Origin: Bacteroidaceae bacterium
GTDB lineage: Bacteria > Bacteroidota > Bacteroidia > Bacteroidales > Bacteroidaceae
Assembly (NCBI GenBank): GCA_017428785.1
Contig: JAFRQD010000011.1
Span: forward strand, 1-64,000
Length of the DNA: 64,000 nucleotides
Reading direction: 5' to 3'
Position numbers and translations under genes: made by a program. The notes below the pieces were generated by a model. That model was not told the origin of the DNA. It was given only the letters and a program-made list of their open reading frames with translations, and ran no database searches. Below, piece after piece: positions 15,555-24,464 of the stretch; position 1 is the first letter of the stretch, and every line of letters begins with the position of its first letter.

Positions 15555-17816
15555 GTGAATATCCTTAAACGACAAATAGAAGCCCTTCTTCTGCTGGTTT
15601 TCCTCTTGCTTCTGAGCGGATGCCACACCTCTCGTTTCATTCCCGAGGACGGCTATCTGCTTACGGGAACAAGCATCAGCAGCGAGGACAAGAAGGTGGG
15701 GACGGACGAATTGCAGGCCTATATGCCCCAGCGCCCCAACAGCAAGTGGTTTTCTCTCTTCAAGGTTCCGTTGGGCATCTACAGTCTTTCGGGCAGGGAC
15801 AGCACAAAGCGCTTCAATCGTTTCCTGCGTCATTTGGGCGAAGCGCCAGTAATATATGATCGCGAGCGCACGATTCTGGCTTGCAACAACATGCAGCTCA
15901 GCGTTCGGAACAATGGATACCTCAATGCCGAAGTACTTTTGCTGGAAAAGGCAAAGAAGGATAAGATGAAGGTCTTCTACCGCATCATACCGCACGAGCG
16001 CTATCATATCCGCAACTTCTCGTTCGATGTTCAGGACGATTCCCTCAAGCGAGCCCTCGACAGCCTCAACTACAAGCCAAGCCTGAGCCAAAGCATTTCG
16101 GGGAGACACCCTTATAGCGTCAACGAATTGGATGCCGAGCGAAGCCGCCTTTATGGCTTGCTCATCGAGAACGGCTACTATAAGTTCAACAAGGACTATG
16201 TCCACTTCCGTGTCGATACGACGCTTGGCAGGCATCTTGCCGATGTGGAGATGATAGTGAGGCAAGCTCAAGGAAATGCCGACAGCCTCGATCATTCGCA
16301 CCATCGCTACCATATCGGAAACATCAGCTACGAGTTTCCCGAAGGCAAGGAATTCCTTCGTCCCAAGGTACTCAGGAATGCGACGGCCATCAGCTCAGGT
16401 CATCTCTATCGGGAAAAAGAGATGCACGAGACCTATTCACGTATGACACGACTCAGTGCGGTGATGGCTTCCAATGTCCGTATCGAGGAAAGGAAAGACG
16501 ATAGCGACACGCTGGATGTGAACATCTCCTTGACACCGAACAAACGCAACTCATTCAGTGCCGAATTGGAAGGCACAAACTCGGCTGGAGACTTTGGTGC
16601 CGCTGCCAGCCTTACCTATCAGAACCGCAACATCTTCCATGGCTCGGAGCTTTTCAATATCAAGGTGCGCGGCGCTTTCGAGGCAATAAAAGGATTGAGC
16701 GGATATGCCGACCAGAACTTCATCGAGTATAGCATCGAGTCGGGTCTCACCTTTCCCGACTTCAAATTCCCCTTCCTTCGCCGTTCTTTCCGCAGAAATG
16801 CGCAGGCTACAACTGAGATAAATGTGGCCTACGATTCGCAAGACAGGCCCGAATTCCATCGGCGCGTGCTCACAGGCGTGCTGCGTTATCGATGGACACG
16901 CATGAACAGACAGCTGCAGCATCGCTTTGATCTCCTGGACCTCGACTATGTCTTCATGCCCTGGATAAGTGACACATTTCGCCAGAAGTATCTTAGCGAC
17001 CCGCAGAATCGCAATGCTATTCTGAAGTACAACTACGAGAACCTGTTCATCATGAACTGGAGCTACCACTTTGCCTACACATCCATGCCGCTCGGCACTT
17101 CCGCTTCGAACTACGGAACAAATGCCTATACGATTCGTCTCGGCCTGGAAACTGCCGGCAACCTGCTTTATGGCATTACAAGCGGAACACATACACAAAT
17201 GAATGAAGCAGGACAATATACACTCTTCAACATAGCATACGCCCAATACGCAAAGTTCGATTTTGCTTTCTGCAAAAGTTTCCTCATCAACAAGAACAAC
17301 TCTCTGGCACTTCACGCAGCTCTTGGCGTAGCCTTCCCTTACGGCAATTCTTCGATACTTCCTTACGAGAAACGATACTTCAGCGGCGGTGCCAACAGCG
17401 TTCGAGGCTGGAGTGTGCGTGAGTTGGGACCAGGAAGCTTTCTGGGAACAGACGGGCGCATCGACTTCATCAATCAGACTGGCGACATCAAACTCGACTT
17501 GAATGCGGAATACAGAACACACCTCTTCTGGAAGTTCGACGGCGCTGCCTTCATCGACGCAGGTAACATCTGGACAATCCGAGACTATAAAGAACAACCT
17601 GGTGGGCAGTTCAAGTTCGACGAATTCTGGAAGCAGATAGCTGTCTCATACGGTCTCGGCATCCGTCTCAACTTCAACTTCTTCATCCTTAGATTCGATG
17701 CGGGCATGAAAGCCATCAATCCCGCCTATACCGACAGCCACAGACATTTCCCCATAACACATCCCAAGTTCAAACGCGACTTTACTTTCCACTTTGCCGT
17801 TGGCATGCCTTTCTGA
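15555..17816 (+). CDS. Lipidated BamA/TamA-family outer membrane protein (TamL type)
   Basis: It likely helps insert or export outer membrane proteins. From GTG 15555 the protein begins with a lipoprotein signal ending LLLLSGC (Cys 23). POTRA-like repeats fill roughly the first half, and the C-terminal half is a BamA-type barrel: KRYFSGGANSVRGWSVRELGPG is the surface-antigen loop, and it ends in FHFAVGMPF with a terminal Phe. A lipid anchor on a TamA-like protein is the known Bacteroidetes TamL pattern. No tamB is next to it; a family 2 glycosyltransferase follows after 3 bases. Confidence 0.88.
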   Translation: MNILKRQIEALLLLVFLLLLSGCHTSRFIPEDGYLLTGTSISSEDKKVGTDELQAYMPQRPNSKWFSLFKVPLGIYSLSGRDSTKRFNRFLRHLGEAPVIYDRERTILACNNMQLSVRNNGYLNAEVLLLEKAKKDKMKVFYRIIPHERYHIRNFSFDVQDDSLKRALDSLNYKPSLSQSISGRHPYSVNELDAERSRLYGLLIENGYYKFNKDYVHFRVDTTLGRHLADVEMIVRQAQGNADSLDHSHHRYHIGNISYEFPEGKEFLRPKVLRNATAISSGHLYREKEMHETYSRMTRLSAVMASNVRIEERKDDSDTLDVNISLTPNKRNSFSAELEGTNSAGDFGAAASLTYQNRNIFHGSELFNIKVRGAFEAIKGLSGYADQNFIEYSIESGLTFPDFKFPFLRRSFRRNAQATTEINVAYDSQDRPEFHRRVLTGVLRYRWTRMNRQLQHRFDLLDLDYVFMPWISDTFRQKYLSDPQNRNAILKYNYENLFIMNWSYHFAYTSMPLGTSASNYGTNAYTIRLGLETAGNLLYGITSGTHTQMNEAGQYTLFNIAYAQYAKFDFAFCKSFLINKNNSLALHAALGVAFPYGNSSILPYEKRYFSGGANSVRGWSVRELGPGSFLGTDGRIDFINQTGDIKLDLNAEYRTHLFWKFDGAAFIDAGNIWTIRDYKEQPGGQFKFDEFWKQIAVSYGLGIRLNFNFFILRFDAGMKAINPAYTDSHRHFPITHPKFKRDFTFHFAVGMPF

Positions 17817-17819
17817 CAC

Positions 17820-18692
17820 ATGAGACTCTCCATCCTAATCCCTTCATACAATTACGATTGCACACAATTAGTGCTTCAGCTATTAGAGCAACTTCCCGAA
17901 GATGCTGAAATCATTGTAGGCGACGATTGCTCTGAAACGGATGTCTTTTCGCCGATGGCAGACGAGAGAGTGCGCGTCTTCAGGCCCGAACACAATCTTG
18001 GACGGGCATCTATTCGGAACAGACTTGCCGAGGAAGCGAAAGGAGAGTGGCTTCTCTTCATAGACGCCGATGCAGGAGTTCGAAGCCCGCACTTCATTGC
18101 CGACTATCTAACTGCCTCTGAACAGGCAAATGTCGTGTGTGGAGGCACAGGGAATCTGCCCGAATGCCCTCGGCCTGCAGCCCGTCTCCGCTATGATTGC
18201 GAGGTGAAAGGCGAGAAACGTCTGACCTTATCGCATCGACAGTCACATCCCTATTCACAGTTCACCACGTTTAACTTTCTCATTAAAAGAAACCTTTTTC
18301 TATCAATAGGCTTTGACCAGCGTTTTCTACAGTATGGACACGAGGACACGCTATTTGGCTTGGAGCTGAAGAAACGCGACATTCATGTTCTGCATATCGA
18401 GAACAAACTGACGCATCTTGGCATAGAAGATGCCGACGATTATCTTCGAAAGACAGAAACAGCCCTTCGAACACTTGCCTCGATGCCAGTCGAACTGAAG
18501 CAGAATGCGCATGTTTCCAAGCTGGCAATGCGTTTGAAACGCCTATGCCTGCTTGATTTGACATGCTTTTTCTTTAGTCTGTCCAAATCCTCTCTCCGCA
18601 AGAATCTGCTGGGGAAACACCCCAGCCAATTGCTCTTCACATTATATAAGTTGGGCTACTACTCGTGTCAGGAGCAAACTAAGCGTGTCTAA
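17820..18692 (+). CDS. Glycosyltransferase family 2
   Basis: A 290-residue GT-A enzyme. MRLSILIPSYNYD and EIIVGDDCSETDV form the nucleotide-sugar fold, and FIDADAGVRSPHF carries the DxD metal site (about 80-90). GFDQRFLQYGHEDTLFGLELKKRD is the usual acceptor-side motif (DxxF and HEDTLFG). It follows tamL with three bases between. The sugar and acceptor are not known. The final codons (about QTKRV-stop) fall inside the start of a repeat array. Confidence 0.88.
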   Translation: MRLSILIPSYNYDCTQLVLQLLEQLPEDAEIIVGDDCSETDVFSPMADERVRVFRPEHNLGRASIRNRLAEEAKGEWLLFIDADAGVRSPHFIADYLTASEQANVVCGGTGNLPECPRPAARLRYDCEVKGEKRLTLSHRQSHPYSQFTTFNFLIKRNLFLSIGFDQRFLQYGHEDTLFGLELKKRDIHVLHIENKLTHLGIEDADDYLRKTETALRTLASMPVELKQNAHVSKLAMRLKRLCLLDLTCFFFSLSKSSLRKNLLGKHPSQLLFTLYKLGYYSCQEQTKRV

Positions 18693-18778
18693 TTTACCAA
18701 CTTAACACGTGTAACTTGCCAATTAGACACGTTATCTTTTCGAACTTAACGTGCCTTGTTTGCAAACTACTCGCTTTT
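18663..18778. repeat. Tandem repeat array (locus 4), running into the GT2 gene end
   Basis: CGTG-like cores at about 18664, 18684, 18707, 18729, 18749 and 18771 are spaced 20-24 bp, mostly 22, with ACTTGCC, TTTGCAAA or TTTACCAA between. The first one to two units lie in the coding end of the GT2 gene (stop 18690-18692). It is less regular than the other arrays, with 2-bp indels. The array fills most of the gap to rarA. Confidence 0.75.
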
Positions 18779-18815
18779 TCTCATCTCATTATTTCTTTTT
18801 ATCTTATTTATTTCG

Positions 18816-18823
18816 TATCTTTG
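18816..18823 (+). promoter_or_regulatory. Predicted -7 element for rarA
   Basis: TATCTTTG is an exact TAnnTTTG match and ends eight bases before the ATG at 18832, so transcription would start at or next to the start codon. No clear -33 element is seen. Confidence 0.5.
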
Positions 18824-18831
18824 CACTCGTT

Positions 18832-20106
18832 ATGCAACCTTTAGCAGAGAGAATGCGTCCGTTGACGCTCGACACATATATCGGGCAGCAACATCTGGTG
18901 GGACCAGGTGCTGTGCTTCGGAAGATGTTGGAAAGCGGCCATGTAAACAGCTTCATCCTCTGGGGACCTCCTGGAGTAGGGAAGACTACGCTTGCAAGCA
19001 TCATCGCCCGCAAGCTGGAAGTTCCCTTCTATACTCTGAGCGCTGTGACAAGCGGAGTGAAGGATGTTCGCGATATCATCGAGAAGGCGCGTTCTTCCCG
19101 CTTCTTCAATCAGAACAATCCCATTCTTTTCATCGACGAGATTCACCGCTTCTCCAAGTCGCAACAAGACTCTTTGCTCGGTGCTGTGGAACAAGGAATC
19201 GTCACACTCATCGGGGCAACTACGGAGAATCCCTCTTTCGAGGTGATTCGTCCTTTGCTTTCACGCTGCCAGGTTTACACGCTGAAACCCCTCGAGGAAA
19301 GTGATTTGATGCACCTCGCTCACTATACTGTGGAGCATGATATCGAGTTGAGCAAGCGCGTATTCCATTTCACAGAAACCAGCGCGTTGACGCGTTACAG
19401 TGGAGGCGACGCCCGAAAACTGCTCAACATTCTGGAGCTTGTTTATGAGTCGGCACCAAAAGAAGGCGACATAGAAATAACGGATGAGATTGTGGCAAAT
19501 TGCTTGCAGCAGAATCCGCTTGCCTACGATAAGGATGGCGAAATGCATTACGACATCATTTCTGCTTTCATCAAGAGCATCAGAGGCAGTGATCCGGATG
19601 CTGCAATCTATTGGCTCGCCCGTATGATTGAGGGTGGGGAAGACCCTGCATTCATAGCAAGGAGGCTTGTTATTAGTGCAAGTGAGGACATCGGACTGGC
19701 TAATCCGAATGCCCTCCTGTTAGCCAATGCCGCTTTCGATGCAGTGATGAAGATTGGCTGGCCTGAAGGAAGGATTCCTTTGGCAGAAGCTACGGTCTAT
19801 CTCGCTGCAAGTCCGAAGAGCAATTCTGCTTATATGGCTATCAACGACGCTCTTCAAAAAGTTCAGGAGACCGGCAATCAACCTGTCCCGCTTCACCTCA
19901 GAAATGCTCCCACATCTTTGATGAAAGACCTCGGATACAGTAAAGGATACAAGTATGCCCACGACTATGAAGGCAATTTCGTTCTTCAGCAGTTCCTTCC
20001 TGACGAGTTGAAAGAACAGATTTTCTGGCATCCTCAAAGCAATCCTGCTGAAGATAGGCTTCGTGCACAAATGGAAAAGTGCTGGGGAAAGGATAAATAT
20101 AAGTAA
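18832..20106 (+). CDS. rarA: Replication-associated recombination protein A (AAA+ ATPase)
   Basis: RarA/MgsA acts at stalled replication forks as a clamp-loader-like AAA+ tetramer. Walker A is WGPPGVGKTT, Walker B is ILFIDEIHRFSKSQQD, and sensor 1 is IGATTENPSFE. The C-terminal region (DPDAAIYWLARMIEGGEDP, then SEDIGLANP) is the family-specific tetramer part. From ATG 18832 it is 424 residues; the extra N-terminal residues from an earlier ATG (18751) are hydrophobic and would span the promoter. Confidence 0.95.
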   Translation: MQPLAERMRPLTLDTYIGQQHLVGPGAVLRKMLESGHVNSFILWGPPGVGKTTLASIIARKLEVPFYTLSAVTSGVKDVRDIIEKARSSRFFNQNNPILFIDEIHRFSKSQQDSLLGAVEQGIVTLIGATTENPSFEVIRPLLSRCQVYTLKPLEESDLMHLAHYTVEHDIELSKRVFHFTETSALTRYSGGDARKLLNILELVYESAPKEGDIEITDEIVANCLQQNPLAYDKDGEMHYDIISAFIKSIRGSDPDAAIYWLARMIEGGEDPAFIARRLVISASEDIGLANPNALLLANAAFDAVMKIGWPEGRIPLAEATVYLAASPKSNSAYMAINDALQKVQETGNQPVPLHLRNAPTSLMKDLGYSKGYKYAHDYEGNFVLQQFLPDELKEQIFWHPQSNPAEDRLRAQMEKCWGKDKYK

Positions 20107-20186
20107 ACTTAAACCTCAGAACATTGAGCGACGGGAATTTCAATCGAGCCTTGCTTCCATCAACTCCTTACCGAAGTGGCGTGAGA

Positions 20187-20324
20187 ATGGGGCAACAACA
20201 AGCAAAGACGAAAGCCATCGAGGCCTTGAAGATTGCTTTGGAACAGGCAGAGCCTTCTCTTTCCGAAGAGCAAAAAGAGGCTGTTAAGGCAAGTTTCGAG
20301 AAGGAACTAAGGCATATTCTTTAG
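20187..20324 (+). CDS. Possible small acidic helical protein
   Basis: A 45-residue frame starting MGQQQAKTKAIEALKIALEQ and ending KELRHIL. It is rich in Ala, Glu and Lys with amphipathic helix spacing, unlike random sequence. It lies 80 bases after rarA and overlaps the end of the convergent lipid kinase gene by 18 bases. A TTG start at 20124 would extend it to 66 residues. I do not recognise it; it could be a gene remnant. Confidence 0.35.
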   Translation: MGQQQAKTKAIEALKIALEQAEPSLSEEQKEAVKASFEKELRHIL

Positions 20325-21362
20325 CTTCCGAAGCAGCTCCTTGTTGATGGTGTTGATGCGTTTCTGCCCCTTCTTGAAGTCTGCTTTCAGGTCGGCACCA
20401 ATGGTGAAAATCTCCTCATTCACACCATGATAGAAGTCCGTAAAGGTTCGCAGTAGGGGAGGAAGGTAGGGTTGTTCTTTCGTATTGACTACCATCTTGA
20501 TTCCTTTAGGCACCAATCTTACGTCCAGCTCCTCGCCAGCATCCTTCGGGTCACCGTCGAAATGAATCACTCCAGGCGCACTTCTCTTGATATGCACCTG
20601 CTGACACTTGAAGGTATGAATGCGGCTGTTGGTAGTTATCGTCTTGTTAAAGAGCTGGATAGCCATTTGAGGAGCCTCAAGCACAGTAAAAGGTTCTATC
20701 AATGTGACGTCCATCAAGCCGTCGCTCATGCTGGCATGCGGAGCGATGTAAACATTGTTTCCGTACTGGCTGGCATTTGCGCAGGCAATAAGAAACGCCT
20801 TATAGACCTGACGCTCCCCATCAATCGTTATCTCGTAAGTGTCGGGCTTGTACTTCAAGCCTTCCTTTAATGTGTTTTCTATATAGGTGAGAAGTCCTCT
20901 GCGACCAGCTTTGGCAAATCGATCGCTGATGAATGCGTCGAAACCAACCCCGCAAGTGCAGAAGAAAGGCTGTTGGTCGATGATGCCATAGTCGAGTGTT
21001 TCTATATGACAATCCGCCAGAACTTGCAAGGCGCCATCAGGATTCATCGGGATATAGAGGTGTCGGGCCAGTCCGTTACCGCTGCCGCAAGGGATGATGC
21101 CAAGTGCTGTGCCGGAATGGATAAGACTTCGCGCCACCTCATTGACTGTACCGTCTCCACCCACAGCCACAACGATGTCTGCTCCTTCATCTGTAGCTTT
21201 TGCCACAAACTCAGAAGCATGACCTTTGTGTTCAGTCTTGCAAATCGTCCACTCAAACAGTCGGCTGTCCAGATACTTCGGGATAAGGTCGATGATGTGC
21301 TGCTTGTCCGAAGTGCCCGAAATGGGGTTGACGATGAATACTATCTTGGTCTTTTTCTCCAT
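20307..21362 (-). CDS. Diacylglycerol/sphingoid lipid kinase family protein
   Basis: Predicted cytoplasmic lipid kinase of 351 residues. The catalytic N-domain shows IVNPISGTSDK, VVAVGGDGTVNEVA (the ATP loop) and IPCGSGNGLARHL. The C-domain includes FDAFISDRF and the HFDGDP motif near the end. ATG at 21362 is chosen because a TACCTTTG element lies just upstream. It is divergent from serine palmitoyltransferase with about 160 bases between; the same superfamily contains sphingosine kinases, so a sphingoid substrate is possible, but this is inference. Confidence 0.85.
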   Translation of the reverse strand: MEKKTKIVFIVNPISGTSDKQHIIDLIPKYLDSRLFEWTICKTEHKGHASEFVAKATDEGADIVVAVGGDGTVNEVARSLIHSGTALGIIPCGSGNGLARHLYIPMNPDGALQVLADCHIETLDYGIIDQQPFFCTCGVGFDAFISDRFAKAGRRGLLTYIENTLKEGLKYKPDTYEITIDGERQVYKAFLIACANASQYGNNVYIAPHASMSDGLMDVTLIEPFTVLEAPQMAIQLFNKTITTNSRIHTFKCQQVHIKRSAPGVIHFDGDPKDAGEELDVRLVPKGIKMVVNTKEQPYLPPLLRTFTDFYHGVNEEIFTIGADLKADFKKGQKRINTINKELLRKLKNMP

Positions 21363-21373
21363 ATTTCGCGCTG

Positions 21374-21381
21374 CAAAGGTA
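21374..21381 (-). promoter_or_regulatory. Predicted -7 element for the lipid kinase gene
   Basis: TACCTTTG on the minus strand, 11 bases before the ATG at 21362. It matches TAnnTTTG exactly. A TTG about 23 bases upstream is a weak -33 candidate. Confidence 0.5.
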
Positions 21382-21476
21382 TAAATAAATTGAGAGTTAT
21401 GAGCCAAGAGTTAAGAAAAATACATAATAAGGGAAAAAATAATGAGTAATGGACTATAATCTATGAACTTTTTTCG

Positions 21477-21484
21477 TACCTTTG
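21477..21484 (+). promoter_or_regulatory. Predicted -7 element for serine palmitoyltransferase
   Basis: TACCTTTG is an exact TAnnTTTG match 42 bases before the ATG at 21527. It faces away from the lipid kinase promoter about 95 bases to its left. No clear -33 element is seen. Confidence 0.5.
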
Positions 21485-21526
21485 CAAACGAATTAAGCCC
21501 TTTTGAGGGTGACGAATAATACATTT

Positions 21527-22711
21527 ATGGGATATTTACAAGACAGATGTGCCAAGTACACACTCCCGCAGGAGTTCATGGCACAGGGCATATACCCTTA
21601 CTTCCGCGAGATAGAAGGCAAGCAAGGCACCGAGGTGATTATGGAAGGCAAGCGAGTGCTGATGTTCGGCTCGAATGCTTACACAGGCTTAACTGGCGAC
21701 CAGCGTGTCATCGATGCAGGTTGTGCGGCAATGCAGAAATACGGTAGTGGATGCGCAGGAAGCCGTTTCCTCAATGGTACGCTCGACATTCATGTGCAGC
21801 TCGAGAAAGAGCTTGCTGAGTTTGTTGGCAAGGACGAAGCGCTCTGCTTTGCAACAGGTTTTACCGTCAACAGCGGTGTCATCAGCCAAATCGTTGACCG
21901 CAACGACTATGTTATCTGTGATGATCGCGACCACGCGAGCATAGTAGACGGCCGTCGTCTCAGCTTTGCCACGCAGCTCAAATACAAGCACAATGATATG
22001 GAGGACCTTGAAAAGCAACTCCAGAAGTGCGACCCCGACCGCGTGAAACTCATTGTGGTGGACGGCGTCTTCAGTATGGAGGGCGACCTTTGCAAGTTGC
22101 CTGAAATCGTTGAACTGAAGAAGAAATACAATGCCGCCATTATGGTGGACGAGGCTCACGGCATCGGTGTGTTCGGCAAGCAGGGTAGGGGCGTTTGCAA
22201 CCACTTTGGTTTGACCGATGATGTTGACCTTATCATGGGCACATTCTCAAAGAGTTTGGCTTCCATAGGTGGCTTCATCGCAGCAGATAGCAGCGTTATC
22301 AACTGGCTTCGACACACTGCCCGCACCTACATCTTCAGTGCAAGTTGTACTCCGGCAGCAACAGCAGCGGCTCGCGAAGCACTTCACATCATCCAACAAG
22401 AGCCGGAGCGACTGGAAGCGCTTTGGAGTGTAACGAACTACGCACTTAAACGTTTCCGCGAGGAAGGCTTTGAGATTGGCGACACAGAAAGCCCAATCAT
22501 TCCTCTCTATGTGCGTGATACGGACAAGACCTTCATGGCTGTAGCCAAAGCATTCAACGAAGGTGTCTTCATCAATCCTGTTATTCCGCCTGCATGTGCC
22601 CCGCAGGACACGCTCGTCCGTTATGCACTTATGGCGACTCACACACGCGAACAGGTTGACGAATCCGTCATAAAGCTTAAGAAAGTCTTCAAGGAATTGG
22701 GGATTCTCTAA
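21527..22711 (+). CDS. spt: Serine palmitoyltransferase
   Basis: A PLP enzyme of the alpha-oxoamine synthase family that condenses serine with an acyl-CoA to 3-ketosphinganine, the first step of sphingolipid synthesis; Bacteroidales are among the few bacteria that do this. The PLP lysine lies in GTFSKSLAS (Lys 242), with VDEAHGIGVFG and DDRDHASIVDG before it. The YFREIEGKQGTEV start and FGSNAYTGLTGD are very close to the Bacteroides enzyme as I recall it, which favours this call over KBL or BioF. ATG at 21527 is preferred over TTG at 21503. Confidence 0.9.
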   Translation: MGYLQDRCAKYTLPQEFMAQGIYPYFREIEGKQGTEVIMEGKRVLMFGSNAYTGLTGDQRVIDAGCAAMQKYGSGCAGSRFLNGTLDIHVQLEKELAEFVGKDEALCFATGFTVNSGVISQIVDRNDYVICDDRDHASIVDGRRLSFATQLKYKHNDMEDLEKQLQKCDPDRVKLIVVDGVFSMEGDLCKLPEIVELKKKYNAAIMVDEAHGIGVFGKQGRGVCNHFGLTDDVDLIMGTFSKSLASIGGFIAADSSVINWLRHTARTYIFSASCTPAATAAAREALHIIQQEPERLEALWSVTNYALKRFREEGFEIGDTESPIIPLYVRDTDKTFMAVAKAFNEGVFINPVIPPACAPQDTLVRYALMATHTREQVDESVIKLKKVFKELGIL

Positions 22712-22737
22712 GTGGACGCTAATCGAATCTCCATTGT

Positions 22738-22777
22738 GGCAATGCTCCTTAGACATAGGATGCATTGCCTTTTTTTA
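22738..22777 (+). terminator. Rho-independent terminator after spt
   Basis: GGCAATGC (22738-22745) and GCATTGCC (22762-22769) form an 8-bp stem with a 16-base loop, followed by a run of seven T. It lies 27 bases after the spt stop. Confidence 0.8.
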
Positions 22778-22810
22778 TGTCATTATAATAGAACACTTTA
22801 GAGCCGTTGG

Positions 22811-22911
22811 AAAAATCCACACGTGAACTTTGCGAAATCCACACGTGAACTTTGCGAAATCCACACGTGAACTTTGCAAACTACACGTGTGATGTTTTGC
22901 AACTACACTGA
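22811..22911. repeat. Tandem 22-bp repeat array (locus 5)
   Basis: CACGTG cores occur at 22820, 22842, 22864 and 22884, and a diverged CACTGA at 22906; spacings are 22, 22, 20 and 22. TTTGCGAAA or TTTGCAAA lies between cores. The unit sequence is nearly identical to that of loci 2 and 12. It sits between convergent genes, ending three bases from the sulfatase stop codon. Confidence 0.88.
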
Positions 22912-22913
22912 GG

Positions 22914-24464
22914 TTACCATTCATCGACCTTTTGCTCGATGCGGAAAGCATCAAGTTGTTTCTGGAGTCGAGCCAGGTGCTTGGCATACTTTTTCTCAGC
23001 GATGACGTTCTGAAGCTCGTTCGGATCTTTCTTTATATCAAAGAGTTCATCGTAGGAACCCTTAGGTCCGTAGAAGTGAATGAGCTTGTATCTCCCGTCG
23101 CTCACGCCATCGTGTCGCATCACATTATGTTCAGCAGGACAATCATAATAATGGTAATACAGATACTTTCGCCAGTCCTTCGGTGTCTTGCCGCCTTTCG
23201 ACATGATAGGAAGCAACGAGGTTCCAACCATCTGCTGCGGCTTTTCGGCATCCGCTATATCGAGGAAAGTCGGGGCGAAGTCGATGTTCTGAACAAGAGC
23301 GTCGCACTTCTGGCCGCCCTTCATGCCTGGCGTATAGACCAATAGGGGCGTGCGGAAAGACTCTTCATACATGAACCTCTTGTCGAACCATCCGTGCTCT
23401 CCCATATAGAAACCCTGGTCGCTCGTATAGACAACCATCGTGTTGTCCATCAAGTTGTTAGCCTCCAGGTAGTCAAGCAACCGTCCAACTTGTTCGTCGA
23501 TACTGTGGATCACCCTCATATAGTCGCGGATATATCGCTGATATTTCCAGCGAAGGAGGGCGTCGCCTGTAAGGTTTTGTGCCAACATCGCCTCATTTCG
23601 AGGGTTATAGACGGACTCCCATTTAGCCCTTTGTTCTGGCGACATTCGAGCAAGCTGCTGACGAAAACCGTTGCCGTTGCGTTCGTGGGTGTATCCCATT
23701 CCAGGCTTAATCTGCGTAACCTTTAGGTCGTAACACATTTCCATGTCTTTTTCGATGCTCATCTGCTGCTCGTGTGCGGCCTGTCCTCTCGTGGAATAGT
23801 CGTCGTAGAAAGTTTCCGGAAGTGGGAACTCGACGTCCTCATATAGGTCGAGCATATCGAGTGGCGGCATCCAGTTCCTGTGCGGTGCCTTGTGATGAAC
23901 GAAGATAGCGAACGGCTTCGACTTGTCGCGATGTTCAAGAAATTGTATGGCATGGTCCGTGATGAGGTTCGTGGCATACCCTTTCTCCACGATATATTTG
24001 CCATCGGTCTCTTGCGAACGGAACCGCGGATCGTAATAATCGCCCTGGCCAGGCACGATATGGTAGTCGTCGAAACCTTTCGGCTCACAAAGCATGTGCC
24101 ATTTCCCAATCATACTTGTCTGGTAGCCAGCCTTTTGCAAATACTCGCTGACGAATGGCGCATCCTTGTCAATCGGGCAATCAAGCGTTCTCTGTCCGCT
24201 CTGATGACTATACATGCCAGTCATCAGGCAAGCGCGACTCGGCGTACTCAACGAGTTCTCGACATAGGCGCGACGAAACAACATGCCTTTCTCGGCCAGC
24301 CTGTCGAGGTTGGGAGTAGGGGCTTGGCGGCTAAGTTGATGTCCATAAGCGCTTATCGCCTGATAGGAATGGTCGTCGCTCATGATGTAAACGATGTTCC
24401 AACGCTGTGCATGGGCAGCATTGATGGCACAACTGCCAAGCAGGAAAAGAGGGAGTTTCTTCAT
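22914..24464 (-). CDS. Exported sulfatase (Ser-type)
   Basis: It hydrolyses sulfate esters, probably on glycans, in the periplasm or at the surface. The signal peptide MKKLPLFLLGSCAINAAHAQ is cut before RWNIVYIMSDDH (metal Asp pair). The modification motif STPSRACLMTG places the residue to become formylglycine at Ser 73, so maturation needs a radical-SAM anSME enzyme, which is not in this window. GKWHM and a C-terminal sulfatase domain follow; 516 residues is normal. Its start overlaps the stop of the Gfo/Idh gene (ATGA). Confidence 0.92.
   Translation of the reverse strand: MKKLPLFLLGSCAINAAHAQRWNIVYIMSDDHSYQAISAYGHQLSRQAPTPNLDRLAEKGMLFRRAYVENSLSTPSRACLMTGMYSHQSGQRTLDCPIDKDAPFVSEYLQKAGYQTSMIGKWHMLCEPKGFDDYHIVPGQGDYYDPRFRSQETDGKYIVEKGYATNLITDHAIQFLEHRDKSKPFAIFVHHKAPHRNWMPPLDMLDLYEDVEFPLPETFYDDYSTRGQAAHEQQMSIEKDMEMCYDLKVTQIKPGMGYTHERNGNGFRQQLARMSPEQRAKWESVYNPRNEAMLAQNLTGDALLRWKYQRYIRDYMRVIHSIDEQVGRLLDYLEANNLMDNTMVVYTSDQGFYMGEHGWFDKRFMYEESFRTPLLVYTPGMKGGQKCDALVQNIDFAPTFLDIADAEKPQQMVGTSLLPIMSKGGKTPKDWRKYLYYHYYDCPAEHNVMRHDGVSDGRYKLIHFYGPKGSYDELFDIKKDPNELQNVIAEKKYAKHLARLQKQLDAFRIEQKVDEW

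Noticed and set aside
16551..17597. Minus-strand open frame of 348 codons opposite tamL
   Set aside because: It is the shadow of the tamL barrel region: no promoter, no family resemblance.
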